The notes: a model not told the origin generated them from the sequence alone. Shown: positions 21,880 through 34,470, counted from the stretch's first letter. The stretch is DNA of 64,000 nt from Branchiostoma floridae (GCF_000003815.2 NC_049979.1:22712741-22776740), one strand, 5' to 3'. A program made the numbers and translations.

Positions 21880-22500
21880 AGGATGCTATGTTACAATATT
21901 ACTATCATTATAATTCTTTTCCGATATATTCATATATAGTGCAATTGCAACTTTTCCTGTTAAGGAGTAAGAATGATATGAATACAGTGGATATATTATT
22001 TACGCAGGCCAAAAACGTGACGTATTTCATTGATGTAATGAAATGACGTTAAACATATAAAATGGGAATTGAGCCTAGCGTCTCCAGGCGGAGAGAGGAA
22101 TGGTGGTAACAATTTCTTAAAAGTATGCGTTCTCACTACATTAAGTGTCTGAAGAATATCAGACACCGATGTACAGGTCCCTTACGATGCACCTCATGTG
22201 CGGTGACGAAGAAGAACAAAGACCACGCTCCAAGTCAGTCAATTATCTTTTTCATTTATTTATGCTGATTTTGGGAATCGGTTCCATGCAGACTGAAATT
22301 CAGACCGATTATTCCCGTTTGCCGCTTTTGCTAAATGGCTTTTTGAGATTCTCAACGTGATCATTGCCACTATGAGTCATGCCCAAGGATACGCCAGGGC
22401 AAAGTATGTGGCTTTGTATTTCAAGAAACCTTTAACATTGCGATTACGAGTAGAACAACCGAATATATCATCAATTTAGATTCTGATCTGTTGGTATGCG
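21880..22500. other. no gene recognised
   Basis: AT-rich stretch with one 71-codon frame (22145-22360) of no recognisable type. Confidence 0.35.
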
Positions 22501-22525
22501 CATGGATGTTCTATTCCTGTTCCAG

Positions 22526-22737
22526 GAAGACTGGACGTTGCAACACAGACAGGTGAAGACCAATCAAGGCTGGAGATGACCAAACGTTTTTTTTCCTCAA
22601 CTCAAAAAAGGCAAGCAATCTAAGGGACCTGGACATGTCTTTTATACCATCTTTAACATACTCAACACCAGTGAACAAGAGAGATCTGCCCTACCGCCCT
22701 GACTCTTCATCTGAATCATCATCAGAATCAGGAGATT
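22526..22737 (+). other. candidate exon ending in an acidic serine tract
   Basis: TTCCTGTTCCAG (ending about 22526) precedes 'GRLDVATQTGEDQSRLEMTK'; after a frame change the sequence ends 'RDLPYRPDSSSESSSESGD' before TGA at about 22738. Similar acidic serine tracts end nuclear proteins and transposon accessory proteins. Unidentified. Confidence 0.25.
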
Positions 22738-23304
22738 GAGCGCACTGTTTTGAGACACCTCTTGGTAAACAAAATCTGTATGACCCCAGTTCAAGTTGAA
22801 AAACAAAGATGGCTAAAAAGCATTTTCCCAGACAAACATGTAATAACTACATTGTAGGGCATTTAAATGGTATAACTGAGATACTGCACTGCTGCGCTTA
22901 AAATGACAACAGTGCTGAAGATGCCAATGTACCATTTCAAATTAACTTGTTACTTCGAGTTTGGTTGAATGATGCGTTGATGCTGTCTTTTGTCATTCGT
23001 GCTTGCATTTTGACAGTTGTTTAATTCATTAACCCTCAGGTCTTTTGCCAACATCATTATACCCGCAAAGAATGTTGTGACTTCTGGGATCTGCAACATT
23101 TGGCCTTCTATAAATTTGTGCTAATGTTTAATGCAATTGTTGTTTATACTGACCCGATAGGAACATTTTCCGGTTTTGTCCACCAGAATTTGTCCATGTC
23201 AATTTTAGAGTCTGAATTATTAGTTATTAGTTAATATCTTCTGGACTAAGTTGAGTGAACAGTAACAATTCATCATCATCATAACAAGTAGTAGTATTCT
23301 GACG

Positions 23305-23690
23305 TGTACAAATGATACAAGACGTGCTATGAGAGGAAGTGGACACTTGTCCGACCATCTGCTTGTAAGAAACCTCATTAAGCTCTATGATTCACCAGCA
23401 GGGAGAAGACAACCGCAAGTCAAGAGGCTGGATGTTGGTGCCCTGGCCAACAGTGAGAAAGCGGCTGAACTGTCAGACACCCTGCACTCACGTGTGAAGC
23501 TGAGCAGCGCGTCAGACGACCCAACTACAGACATCGAGAAGCTCTGGAGTAATTTCTGCAATGCTGCAGCTGATGTACTGGGCTAGGTCAAAGCCAGCTT
23601 TAGCAACCTTTCTGTTCCTCATGATGTCCCAGCTAAACGGAAAGTGGTCAAGGGGCCCAAAATAAAAAGACAAAACTAGTGGCATATGGG
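23305..23690 (+). mobile_element. RTE-like LINE endonuclease end and linker
   Basis: 'GSGHLSDHLLVRNLIKL' resembles the last endonuclease block (SDH-LV) of RTE-clade elements. 'PQVKRLDVGALANSEKAAEL' and 'IEKLWSNFCNAAADVLG' follow, as in the linker before the RT ('FD--L-DPE', 'W---K-AI---A--VLG'). The open stretch is 23329-23586, ending in TAG exactly after VLG. No RT follows, so it is an isolated fragment. Confidence 0.75.
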
Positions 23691-24189
23691 ATATAGGAAA
23701 CTATGTACTCTGTTCCCACGTGTGCACGATAGCAGGGCTTCAACAATTTGTAAACATGCAGATGCGTACAAGCATTCTGACGGAATGACTGGAAATTAGT
23801 TCTATCCACCACATGGTGTTCTCCACAGTTGCACAGGTGTTGTTGGCTAAACGTGGTAGTTCCTCACCCGTTATCATGGAAGTATCTGCCGATTTTGTGA
23901 TTTCACTTATGTATGTATGAATGTAAGTAAAGTCATGGCGTCTTTGCAACACACTTCAAATATCGAAACTTTCCAAATGGGGCTATGGTGGCACTCTGGA
24001 ACAGGCTAGTGTGTATGCCTGACGACAGGATTACAAACGTTTCCATATGGAACATACGTAACAGCGGTCCCTGTAGCAAAGATGTATGTAAAATATTTTG
24101 TGATTTGAAACATGAACATGTCTTTCTTGAATATGCCCAGAGGTAATAATAGATTCATTAAAGATGTACTGTTTTCTCAATATGCATTC

Positions 24190-24300
24190 ACATATCACAG
24201 AGCATTCAGCGTCATCCATGAGGGATCATTACTTAAAATAACTGAAGGGGAAGGAGCATCTGTTCATTGACAACCTGTCTGACTCTGAGGGCCCGATCAT
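24190..24300 (+). repeat. Myb-like second-half unit
   Basis: Frame reads 'HITEHSASSMRDHYLK', a stop, then 'LKGKEHLFIDNLSDSEGP'. It matches the unit at 21755-21860 in DNA (CATGAGGGA(T/A)(C/T)ATTAC...CTGAAGGG(G/A)AA(A/G)GA) and in protein. The TAA inside the core makes it a pseudo-exon. Confidence 0.5.
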
Positions 24301-24607
24301 GGTACAACAATGCGACAGTAACTGTTGCCATCTAAGAAAATATTCATATATGGACAAAATGTGGGCTCGAAATTAGCTAGACCGGGGAACTCAATATTTA
24401 ACTACTGCAACGTATAAAAATGTAAAGATCCATACAGACACATCAAGATATGTTTTTTTCGTGTTTCTGTTTGTCGAATTTGAAATAAATATTATGGAGA
24501 TAGAAGCTTTCAACAGACCTGCAGAATGAACACAACGACAGAAGAGAACCAAGGACAATGATATTTCTAAAACTTATCTATGAATTAAGATGGAAAGAAC
24601 TGATGGA

Positions 24608-24707
24608 NNNNNNNNNNNNNNNNNNNNNNNNNNNNNNNNNNNNNNNNNNNNNNNNNNNNNNNNNNNNNNNNNNNNNNNNNNNNNNNNNNNNNNNNNNNNN
24701 NNNNNNN
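24608..24707. other. assembly gap, 100 N
   Basis: Run of exactly 100 N, a conventional placeholder length; the true gap size is unknown. No duplicate flanks were noticed here. Confidence 1.
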
Positions 24708-25214
24708 CCACTTACTATAGAGGCATGGGTGTACAATTTCCTGGTGAAAGTCGAGAGGGAAGAGTCTCATGCAGCGCTTTCAGACCTTTCCTGCTGCAAC
24801 ACCTAAGACACGTTAGTATTTCTTCAAGACATGTGTTGCCCCAACCTCAGATGGCAAGAAAGAAACTGCAGATGATAAAACGTTGAAGGAGCTAGTGACA
24901 AACTTGGAGTTGAATGAGTAACCCATCAAGAGAATTTCCAATACCAAAATAATCCATCCTTAATTCGCAACAAGTTATATACAAAAACAAGTTATATACA
25001 AAATTATCTGTTGTTCGGTCTACCATACTGTTTGTGGTATTTCAATAGTTTCAATGTTGATAATTTGACGTGATCAATTGTGTTCGTTATTCCGATTCAT
25101 GGATGATGTGTTTTGAACGGAAGAATTTTCTGTCCCAAAAGAAAGATTTGGAGCTGTATTTGTATAATGTTTGGTTGTGTTTAAGTATTGATATTCATTT
25201 GCGTCAGTTTCTTT

Positions 25215-26015
25215 CCACAGTTGAGCTAGACTTCGAGTAGGACAAGAACGGGACGTACGCAGATCTGGTGTTCGATCGCGGTTGGGGAGACGGACAGGAT
25301 AGACTGCGAATGCGCAGGCTGGACACCGGGGCAACGGTCAACATCATCGGTCTGGAGGACTTACACCGGCTTGGGAAGAAGTCATCCCCAGAGTCACAAC
25401 AATGAGTGTGGCTGACCGCAAAAAGTTTTCGCTAGACTGCGTGGGATGTCTGATACTGAGAGGGCATAGCGTTTAACGTGAACATTGTGATCAAGAGCAA
25501 CCACCGCATGACTCCACTTCTATCGTTAAACACGTTTTTACAAAATATAATCACAATGGAAAATTCATGATTGCTTTGGTCGAGAGAAGCCGACATTGCC
25601 GCACATACTGTGCCAATGCCAGAGAGTTGACGATTACGGAAAGAAACACTACAAAGCTGAGAGAGAAGCGTACAACCGTCACGTTTTTTTAGAAATAATT
25701 TCAATGGAAAATTTATGAGTGCTGTAGCCGAGAGAAGCCGACGTTGCCGCGTATACTGTGCCCGTGAATGTCGGGATCCAAACAGGAGATTGTGCACTGC
25801 TGGCTGGATACCGGGGAATCGGTCAACATCATCGGTCTGGACGACTTCCTGATGCTTGGAGGAGAGGCCATCCTCAGAGTCACAAAGATGAGTGTGGCTG
25901 ACGGCAGGGAACTACGACGGATGGCTGGCGCTCTACTGTGACTGACAAAGAGTTCAACGCGCGCTTCGGGATCAAGAGCAACCACTGCTTACACTTCTAT
26001 CGTTAGACACGCCAT
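25215..26015 (+). mobile_element. two degenerate retropepsin-like segments (LTR-element debris)
   Basis: Two paralogous segments, about 25300-25525 and 25790-26010, carry an aspartic protease active site: 'LDTGATVNIIGLEDLHRLG' and 'WLDTGESVNIIGLDDF'. The second continues with 'VTKMSVADGRELRRMAG', the usual flap-side block. Both end with the shared DNA GATCAAGAGCAACCAC and ACTTCTATCGTTA(A/G)ACACG. In the second copy DTGE replaces the normal DTGA/S. Stops break both. No RT, RNase H or integrase nearby, so these are protease-only scraps of an LTR retrotransposon, duplicated together. Confidence 0.65.
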
Positions 26016-27570
26016 TGCAAGGTACAAGAATGCGCCATACATGTACATTCACGGCGAGCACCTTTCAACGTGTCGGTCTGAGATCCCGGCCGTACAACGA
26101 AGGAAATTTGACATGGCCGCTAAATCTCAGCCACAAACAATAACCACAAAATCTCCTCAAGGATTTGTACATGTACAATGGCATAGGATGAAGGACATTA
26201 AATATGGCGGTCACCACAGAACCAACCATTCAATACGGACAAGGCCGAAAAACTTGACAAGAACGAGGGAAAATTACAACACTCAACCGCTCTAGCTGCG
26301 ACACACAACAACTCAACCCACTAGCAAATACATAGATAGGGTCTTCACTGCAACTCGGCTAAATGAAGACCAGATCGGGAGAGGAAACAACACACACACA
26401 CACCATAAAGGCTTCCAGTCACACAGTGCTACCGAGACAAGTCTGGACACGGATTTCGTGTCCCACATCACACGTCAATCATTTATATCCCTCCGCGTTG
26501 CACTTTCTGTCACAAATCTGGATACCGTGCAAAGAAAAATCATCACTTTAGACGTCTTTAGAAGTAGAGAAAATAATTAAATGATGATTTATAATGTGCA
26601 ATTATACTACATGTGTATTTGGACACATACTTGTCGCTAAGTTCTGTTTGCACCCGAATACAGAGGAGATACGGTCAGCTTGCATCAGAGTTCGGCGGGA
26701 AGCCCAGGTAGGCTGAAACAAGTTAGTTCTTTGTATGGCATAACTCAAATTTGATGAGAGCACTAAAATACAGTATCAAAATGTTGAAAAAGTGACCGTC
26801 TTGTTTAGACAATTTTCAAAGGCTCTATTTTGTTGTTCATCAAGGGCAAATACTTGCGGCAGCGGCACAGCACGACAAGAGACGACCTTCTTGACAGGAC
26901 GCTGTCCAACAGCCACGTGGGGACATACGTGCGCATGCCCATAAATGTTGATTTCTTAACGTGTTTTTAGTTGGGAAACTTGAAATCCTTTCACTCACTA
27001 GCCAAGAATATCGAAGGGTGCATTCTACTCTTTAACGCGGCGGTAACAGAACATGGTGTACCCCAAGTAGAATAGTACCACGTGAAAGGTACCATTTGCC
27101 TAGAAGTGTGACTTATGTTTTGCAGAAAATGATCATAAATGGCCAGAACCCACATATTTCTTTGTATAATCAGTCTAATGTAGAAGAAGGTAGATTTTCA
27201 AATGTGAACGGCTACATTTTAATCACTGTTTTATAAACAATCGTTACAAGTTAAAGGAGATCACGGGCAGGCTAGCCAAGTTGGAAGCTGACACGAGTCT
27301 GCCGCTACTGTGCCAATAGCAATGGGGGAGTTAAACCTCCGAGACCGTACTCTAAAACCTTTCAATTCCTGTATGACACGAACCTATCACGATTGAAAGG
27401 TTTTTATTGTACCAAATCTCAGACATAAGGGCTCGGGAGATACATACTACAAGGCAGAGAGATAAGTGTACAACGCACGTTTTTTTGCAAAATGATACAT
27501 GGAAAATCTACAATTGCTTTAGCCAAGAGAAGCAGACATTGCCGCGTATACTGTGCCAATGACGGGAGCC
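25528..27570 (+). repeat. interspersed repeat, three copies plus a partial
   Basis: A unit with the core GGAAAAT(T/C)(T/C)A, GAGAGAAGCCGACATTGCCG and TATACTGTGCC appears at about 25528-25606, 25660-25768 and 27453-27565, with a partial at about 27296-27345. The second and third copies share the leader GAGAGA(A/T)AAG(C/T)GTACAAC. The first two copies separate the retropepsin-like segments, so the repeat and protease scraps probably derive from one element. Confidence 0.65.
26020..27440. other. no gene recognised
   Basis: Only short frames; a short CA run at about 26391. Nothing conserved recognised apart from the partial repeat near 27300. Confidence 0.35.
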
Positions 27571-27599
27571 AAACCTCGGAGACCACACTATATATAAAT

Positions 27600-30500
27600 G
27601 AAATACCTGTAGCGTTTTCGTTTCAAGTCTCCAACCGTTCTTATAAACTTTGGGATAGTTAATTCTGTTAAGACACCATGCTAGACAGGTCTAGAGGTAG
27701 AGACACACATCCTCAATATTCTTTCTTATCCTTCAGAGTGGACATTTTTGCTACAAGGTCTCCGCCCAAATGTGTCTGTCTGACAGTCTGATTGACAGCG
27801 TGTAGTTTATCTTTACAAGTCCTAATAAAATTGCATGGGTCTAATGGTATTTGGTAGACGTGGAGAACGACGAAATTCCTCCTGGTCACGAGGTTTACGT
27901 CAACTAATTTGTATGTTCTGCCTGATTCCTGTAGTTAACTATTGGTATAAGCAGATGTAACGCTGCAATGGGTGACGATGATTGCTTGGCAGTGAAATCC
28001 AGTAATTGTCAGTTTGCAGGAATAAAGACGAGTATATCCTTCCCTTCAGAGCCGTGTTAACAACACGGTGCCCCCAATAACATTGAATAGATCAGTGTGA
28101 AAACATTGAATAGATCAGCAAGAAGTGTGACTTATTCTTCTCTAAAATTTAGGCCGTGTCATCATGACTGCTCCCCTACCTAACAACACACACACACACA
28201 GACGGTGCAGAAGTAAGTATATAATTTTTGGGTGTTAATACTTTGTTATGATAATTTTTTATTGCATAAACGCCTTTTCCTTTGTAACCTACTACAACAA
28301 GACAGTTGTTCTCTGGCAGGGAACCGCGTATATTTCAGGAATAACCAATAGGGTGAGGGTAACTGTGGGTATAGAAGTCATGTTAACAATCACATGACTG
28401 CAGCTGATGACGACTGTTTGGCAATAAAAGTCAGAAATACGGCTTATTCCAGATCTATCGCCCAGTCAAGGTCCAGACGAAGGCCATGTTCTGCAGGATT
28501 GACGTACATAGAGAAGAGGACGTGGGAAAGGGAGAAGCTTAGCTTAGCTTACTCGACTTGTAGACTTACAGACAGCAAATCATGATGCCGTTTTGTGGTC
28601 GTCGCTAAGGGAGCACGTACTAAGAGACACACACCACCTGCGTGACATTGAGCTTATTGGGGGGAGAAAATTAATGAGATATCCATATGTCAGAAATCAT
28701 CCATCAAATTTACTTGCTGTGGCGATCCAACCTAAAGAAACTATACATGTGTGGAGGTATTGTAATATGAGAACGTTTCAGAATAAAAGAGTCATTAGCC
28801 CTAGATTATATGCTTATACCCCTATATCATAGGCTTACGGATTGAGTAAATATGGGAGGACAATATTTGGGATCTTGCTATCTATTTTGCCCTAGCAGTA
28901 ATGCCATTGTATTAAGTTCATAACAAGATAACCAGTAGATTATTATTAGTACTTCTATAATGGTTGGTTTGCAAACTATAACTTTAACCCCTGTGTGATC
29001 TTGACAGCATTGTTTGCTGTACAGATACAGTAGTGTTAGCGATATCACACTATCAGGTACCTGTTATACCTGCCTAGTTCAAGTACGTAGATGCCTCTTA
29101 TTCTTTCATCGTTAAGTGCATGGGTGTGTTGAACATTTTGTAAACAAATAGCAAAGTTAGTTGCTGGTTTGAATGAACAAGAAAAGATAGAGAACTGTTT
29201 AAGCGATTTAGTTGCCAGTAATCAATAAAAGTTTAGTATTATCATTTTATTTGATTATAAATTATGCATTTTAGGATAACACTCGATCACTGTTTATACC
29301 GACGTAATTATCAGAATAAATCTTTTTTACTGATATTTCAACCTTTAACGACTCGAAAATTAACAGCTGGACTAGAGATGTAGCGTTTGGTTTCATTTGT
29401 TCGAGTCTTTTATTTTCTTCGATAAAGTTAAGTTTATATGTTCACTTGTCATTATTAGAGGAAGCCTTTTCGTTACAGTATGGTCATCTGTCTAGTCCTG
29501 TCCCCCACCTGTCCAGCACCCTCACCACCCAGTCCTCTCCGTGTGGGGCCGGCTCCAACACTGTGACCAGGAGGCCCACACTACCGTTCGGCATATAGAA
29601 TTTGCTTTGCAGTTGTTGTTGTTTTGTAATCTAGAGAAAGGTTAAGATACCATGTTCAACATTAGGCACGTTTTAGTGATGTTGATAATTTTATTAAAAT
29701 GAAATGAAAAAATTTCAAGGCACGCAAATGTTTCAGGCACGCAAGTTTGAGCAATGCAACACGGAGGTTACTATGTTGCTGTTCAGTATAGACGAAGGAG
29801 TTTCCCACATTGGAACAACAAAAGGAAAGCAGTTCCAAGAAAACCAATATGCCCTGTCATTGCAATGTGTAAAAGGTATGAATGGTAAATGTTTGTTGAA
29901 TCTTTGACAGATGTTGTTTACTACTGATTGATTTCGAAAATGAGTAAAAGTATATTTTAATATGCCATTACAAGAATGAAGACGTCGACCACGAATCAGA
30001 GTTGATGACGATCATGGGGATGGTGAACTACTAACCCAAATTTACACCTCATCTGTAAGAAGTGACAGCACCCTTGCGAGAACTTGGTCACACAGCCGTA
30101 GATTGCCAGACACAAATTCCATAATTGTAGAGAATGGGACCACACATACAACACGCGTCCCATACGTTTTGCTAACACTCTGTCTATGACCACGACTTGG
30201 AGAGGCATGCCGTTATAAGCGTATGGATATTTAGGCAAGCCTAGCTTCAGGAAGTGATTTCTGAAGGTCAAAGTAATGGGGGGGGTAATTAGATCAACAC
30301 TTTCATAAATTTCACAGGTCTGTGTAGAAAGATTGCCTCTAACATTCTTCTGGGGTGAGGTAGAGATGGAATTATGGTGCTTAACCATCGTGCAGACCTC
30401 AGAACATCATTAAAGAATATTGCCGGAAGGTAATGTATCCCCATCCAGAGGTTGACTGCACGCCGGATTGCAAAAAGAGGGGTACATTTCTTGCGCTTGA

Positions 30501-31480
30501 GTGAATTCGCAGAACCCCAAATTAACGCGGAATAAGTTTTCAAAATATCTACACGGGGAGTGAAAGGCCGACAGTAAAGGAAAATAGTGTGATCTTCGAT
30601 GACAGTCCCACTCCAAAGAGATCTGTGATGCATGTTACCATACCATTTGACATTACACACATAAATAGCTGCAACCTTGAATTTATGACACTTTCAAATA
30701 AATCATTGACATTTCAAAGAATGCATTAATGTCCCAGCTCATCAGCTGCTTAGATCCCATTCCCACTCCTACTACATGACCTTGAGCCACCCCGAGTCCA
30801 AAAATGCAACACAATAATGTTTTTAACAGAAGATAGCTACACTGGAGTCAGGGATGACCTGTTTCAAACTACAATGGCATTACCTTTCCCCTACAATTGT
30901 ATTATCTGGGGAATGGAGGCGTGCATATCAGGAGTATGGAATACGGACCTGCAGAACGTTTTTCTAACACTGCCTTAACAATGAATAAATATGAATACAT
31001 ACGCAGAAACTTTCATCAGGTATCGGAGAAAAGAAAAATTTTCTGATGCCATGTCAGCGTTTTCTGTCATGAATTCGAAGTTATGTTCATGCATAGGCTG
31101 TGGGCCTCTGAGTTTTGACTAGCAAATGAAAATATAATATTAAGAAAGTTAAAACCAGGTAACTATCAGAGTCTTGTCTGCTGTCATCCTTCACATGTCA
31201 GTATTCTATTTCAGTTTGTTGGTTATACAATAAAGATGTCTAGATTGTTTACTACATGGGGAATAAGGTAGGTTAAAGACACCAATGACATGACACCAAA
31301 ATTAGAATTCTCTGAAAATACATTTAACCATATGATAGTAGAATTTGGTTGTATATTGACAATGTAATTTAAGATTTTGTAGGATGCACATGCAATCTAG
31401 CTAGTTTTGAACTGCTTGTAAGAAAAATTCTTCCGGACTTGTCCTGTAATTTACTACTGTAAAGCGGTGTTCAGCGCGTG
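27600..31480. other. mostly unassigned DNA with a few coding-like scraps
   Basis: Two short related pieces, 'GDDDCLAVK' (about 27970) and 'ADDDCLAIK' (about 28403), suggest a duplicated coding scrap. A short 'LWSSLREHVLR' at about 28590 faintly recalls Myb second halves but is not convincing. Two overlapping minus-strand frames at 29996-30660 (130 and 123 codons) look partly coding ('QLWNLCLAIYG', 'TIFLYCRPFTPRVDIL') but I cannot place them. A CA run lies at about 28185. Confidence 0.3.
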
Positions 31481-31517
31481 TACAATTTTGTAGCAGTGCT
31501 GAATTCACGAGGCCCAG

Positions 31518-31594
31518 GCGATGAGAGAAATGGTGGCAATGAGACGATGCGATGAGAGAAATGGTGGCCAGGCGATGAGAGAAATGGTGGCCAG
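31518..31594 (+). repeat. minisatellite, GCGATGAGAGAAATGGTGGC unit
   Basis: The 20-base unit occurs three times at about 31518, 31549 and 31573, separated by short spacers, with an internal partial copy (GAGACGATGCGATGAG). Confidence 0.85.
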
Positions 31595-31734
31595 TTTACC
31601 CCATGTGCTACCTGTGCCTGTGTTAAGGCACGCTTGGACAGATCGCGGCGCACCGCAAAAAGGATTGTCAGCGGCAGATGTAATACATGCTATGTTTAAA
31701 TGCCATTACAGCATACGTTATTTCCTCATTCCCA

Positions 31735-31870
31735 TTGCAGGTGCAAGTCGGATACTGTTGAAGAACTGGTACTGCTCAAAGTCATTGAATCGTCTTTCTC
31801 CAAGGTCCAATGGGAGGAATTGCAGTTCAGTAGAAGTTCATGGGCGATTTTTCCTTCACACTGATTTGTA
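31735..31870 (+). other. candidate exon before a Myb half exon
   Basis: CATTCCCATTGCAG is followed by a frame reading 'CKSDTVEELVLLKVIESSF' and 'KVQWEELQFSRSSW' to a TGA. It is plausible coding sequence with good acceptor context, directly upstream of the Myb-like second half at 31980. Not recognised as the matching first half. Confidence 0.3.
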
Positions 31871-31979
31871 TGATTACATGTGCATTCCCAAAGCCTTTGG
31901 AGCTTTGAGAGATTGTCCTATTTCCACACTCAACTGCCCAGTCCTCAATAGGTGACACCTTCTGACATGTCTTTTCCAG

Positions 31980-32036
31980 GTAACAACAAGACACACCTGG
32001 AAGTCAATGAGAGAACATGTGCTCAAGTTTCTCCAA
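31980..32036 (+). other. Myb/SANT-like second-half exon with intact splice sites
   Basis: The short exon is bounded by TCTTTTCCAG and AAG|GTAAGTATC, both near-consensus. The frame reads 'TTRHTWKSMREHVLKFLQ' without a stop. It matches 'TRHSAESMRKHF' of the 61.1-kb minus-strand exon and the HSWQS block of Rap1-type Myb domains, including the conserved Trp, which most other copies have lost. It is the best-preserved second half on the plus strand. A paired first half was not identified. Confidence 0.55.
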
Positions 32037-32394
32037 GGTAAGTATCTAGAGAATTTGAAGGATCAAATGTCAGTTGGTCTTGAAGCTGAAGGAATATCCT
32101 CTCACCCCATATACAGTTATTAAGCTTCAGGATCACTGGATGAAATGGTCAACAGACTTGAGGATGTGCAATAAAGATTTATATATTGTATCCACCTGAT
32201 ACAGATCAAAGCCTAAAAGCCAATCATAACAGATAAAACTACTCGTACAGGTCAGCAAGATACCCATTAACGGGGAGCGAGAATTTACACTTGGAACTAT
32301 ATAAGGGCCAGGACTGTTCTCGACATGATTACACACATAACAAGCATTTGTAGAAACTGACGACTTCTATGAGCGACTAAATGTATTGGCAAAT

Positions 32395-32620
32395 TTGCTT
32401 GGCCTTTGACGAACCAAGCTCCAAGTTGACAACGTTCAACGCTCCATTCGGCAGGTATCACGAGACTCCATTTCGACGTACACTCTGTTCAAGAGGTTTT
32501 CCAGAAGCAGATTGATAACATATTCTGCGGTATCAAAGAGTTGAAGTCATACATTATGGACGTCTTGGTGCATGGACCCACCGTTGATGAAATCAACGTG
32601 TGTTTTAAGGAAGCGAGTGG
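32395..32620 (+). mobile_element. Ty3/Gypsy reverse transcriptase fragment
   Basis: 'SSKLTTFNAPFGRYHETPF' near 32416 is the Gypsy RT block 'S--TTFNTPFGRY-----PFG'. After a frame change, 'VQEVFQKQIDNIFCGI' and 'LKSYIMDVLVHGPTVDE' follow; the expected Y-DD is YIMD, so one catalytic Asp is lost. Flanking pol domains are absent. A dead scrap. Confidence 0.75.
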
Positions 32621-32959
32621 TAGCTGCCACTTCATCAGGCACGATACCCATATACCCAGCAAATTTAGAATTTGGCCTACAGCCACCAGCCCTCCCACCA
32701 CTCAATGGATTTGGTTTTACTCTAGCATGTAACATTATGGGTACAGTTGCTGGTATTCCCACCAAGAGATATTTAGTGTTGAGTGATTATGGTGTTTTTT
32801 ATAACTATTACTGCCGAGAATGCTATATAGGCATAAATTCATTTTCGTGACACGAAAGTACATTTACAGTTTACTAGAATGTTTTTAGCAAATGTTTTCC
32901 AGAAATATTGAGTCGTTAAGTATCCATACCTATTTATATGTATACCAATGTATCACAGA

Positions 32960-33255
32960 AATATACCATTTATGTTTTTCAGGAATAATTTCTACAATGT
33001 ACAACGCACGGCGATCATCATTAGTAGAACCTTCGGCGAATTTTGCTTCATCTCTGGGTCAAATGCTGTCGCCACAAAATGCCCAAACAGATTCCCACAG
33101 CTACATATCTATGTCTTTGTTTACCTGTGCTACGTTTTATCTTTTTAGGTCACTCAAAATTGCCAGTTTTATTTTTTGGCGCAAACAAGCACAGGCAGCG
33201 TTTCTTCAGTAGACTCGGAGATCTTCGTAGATTTACTACACTAGCCAAAGGAGTC
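32960..33255 (+). other. candidate exon pair, unidentified
   Basis: TTATGTTTTTCAG (about 32982) and TATCTTTTTAG (about 33149) are good acceptors. The second leads to 'HSKLPVLFFGANKHRQRFF' and 'RLGDLRRFTTLAKGV' before TAA. The sequence looks like protein, but no family comes to mind. Confidence 0.25.
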
Positions 33256-33257
33256 TA

Positions 33258-33826
33258 ACTCTTCTTGACCTTATTCACGTATGCTGGCAGGACCATATCA
33301 CTAAATCAGATGTATTATCAGTCATACGCTCAGAGCAACAGAGGTATAGAACTTAATAGAGTGCCTTAAGATTCATTTTGTACTGTCAAACGTCGGAAGG
33401 TAAGATGTTACTTGTATGCTGCGGTGTTCCTGGACATGAGACGCGCCTTTGACACTGTTTGGCACATCGGTCGTATCTGCAAACTGTCGCGATATGTCCA
33501 CGGTCCTTTCATGTCAATTCAGTAAATTGTTCTCAGATTACTTGTCGGGTCACAAAAAAAGTGTGGTTATCAACGGTGTGGGGTCTTCATCACAACGGCT
33601 GGTGTACCATAGGGAAGCTTTGTTGCACCGTTGCTGTTTGTAATTTTCCAGAATGACATCGAAGAACTACCCAGCAAATCCAGCGTAAACTGCTTCATGG
33701 ATGACACCTCACGGTTTAAGGACGCAAAGCCATCGCGATATCGATACAACCAATTAACACAACCAACGCCGACTTGTATATCGTCTACAACTGGTTCCAC
33801 AATTGGGGGCTGCAGCTACACTCTTG
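33258..33826 (+). mobile_element. CR1-like RT fragment, first copy (ends at gap)
   Basis: Blocks: a weak leader near 33265, 'VFLDMRRAFDTVWH' (about 33426), a 'TAGVP' block with a frame break before 'LLFVIFQNDIEELP' (about 33630), then 'FMDDTSRFKD' (about 33694), where the catalytic Y-A-D-D is FMDD. It runs into the N gap at 33827. Bases 33569-33825 reappear almost unchanged at 34737-34993. Confidence 0.85.
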
Positions 33827-34470
33827 NNNNNNNNNNNNNNNNNNNNNNNNNNNNNNNNNNNNNNNNNNNNNNNNNNNNNNNNNNNNNNNNNNNNNNNNNN
33901 NNNNNNNNNNNNNNNNNNNNNNNNNNNNNNNNNNNNNNNNNNNNNNNNNNNNNNNNNNNNNNNNNNNNNNNNNNNNNNNNNNNNNNNNNNNNNNNNNNNN
34001 NNNNNNNNNNNNNNNNNNNNNNNNNNNNNNNNNNNNNNNNNNNNNNNNNNNNNNNNNNNNNNNNNNNNNNNNNNNNNNNNNNNNNNNNNNNNNNNNNNNN
34101 NNNNNNNNNNNNNNNNNNNNNNNNNNNNNNNNNNNNNNNNNNNNNNNNNNNNNNNNNNNNNNNNNNNNNNNNNNNNNNNNNNNNNNNNNNNNNNNNNNNN
34201 NNNNNNNNNNNNNNNNNNNNNNNNNNNNNNNNNNNNNNNNNNNNNNNNNNNNNNNNNNNNNNNNNNNNNNNNNNNNNNNNNNNNNNNNNNNNNNNNNNNN
34301 NNNNNNNNNNNNNNNNNNNNNNNNNNNNNNNNNNNNNNNNNNNNNNNNNNNNNNNNNNNNNNNNNNNNNNNNNNNNNNNNNNNNNNNNNNNNNNNNNNNN
34401 NNNNNNNNNNNNNNNNNNNNNNNNNNNNNNNNNNNNNNNNNNNNNNNNNNNNNNNNNNNNNNNNNNNNNN
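33827..34470. other. assembly gap, 644 N
   Basis: Run of N. Long frames spanning it are artefacts of translating N. It is flanked by two copies of the same LINE sequence. Confidence 1.

Noticed and set aside
28593-28650. 'WSSLREHVLR' as another Myb-like second half
   Set aside because: Only about ten residues match and there is no splice context; too weak to count.
31518-31594. Regularly repeated 20-base units as a CRISPR-like array
   Set aside because: Only three units with very short spacers in animal DNA; a minisatellite explains it.
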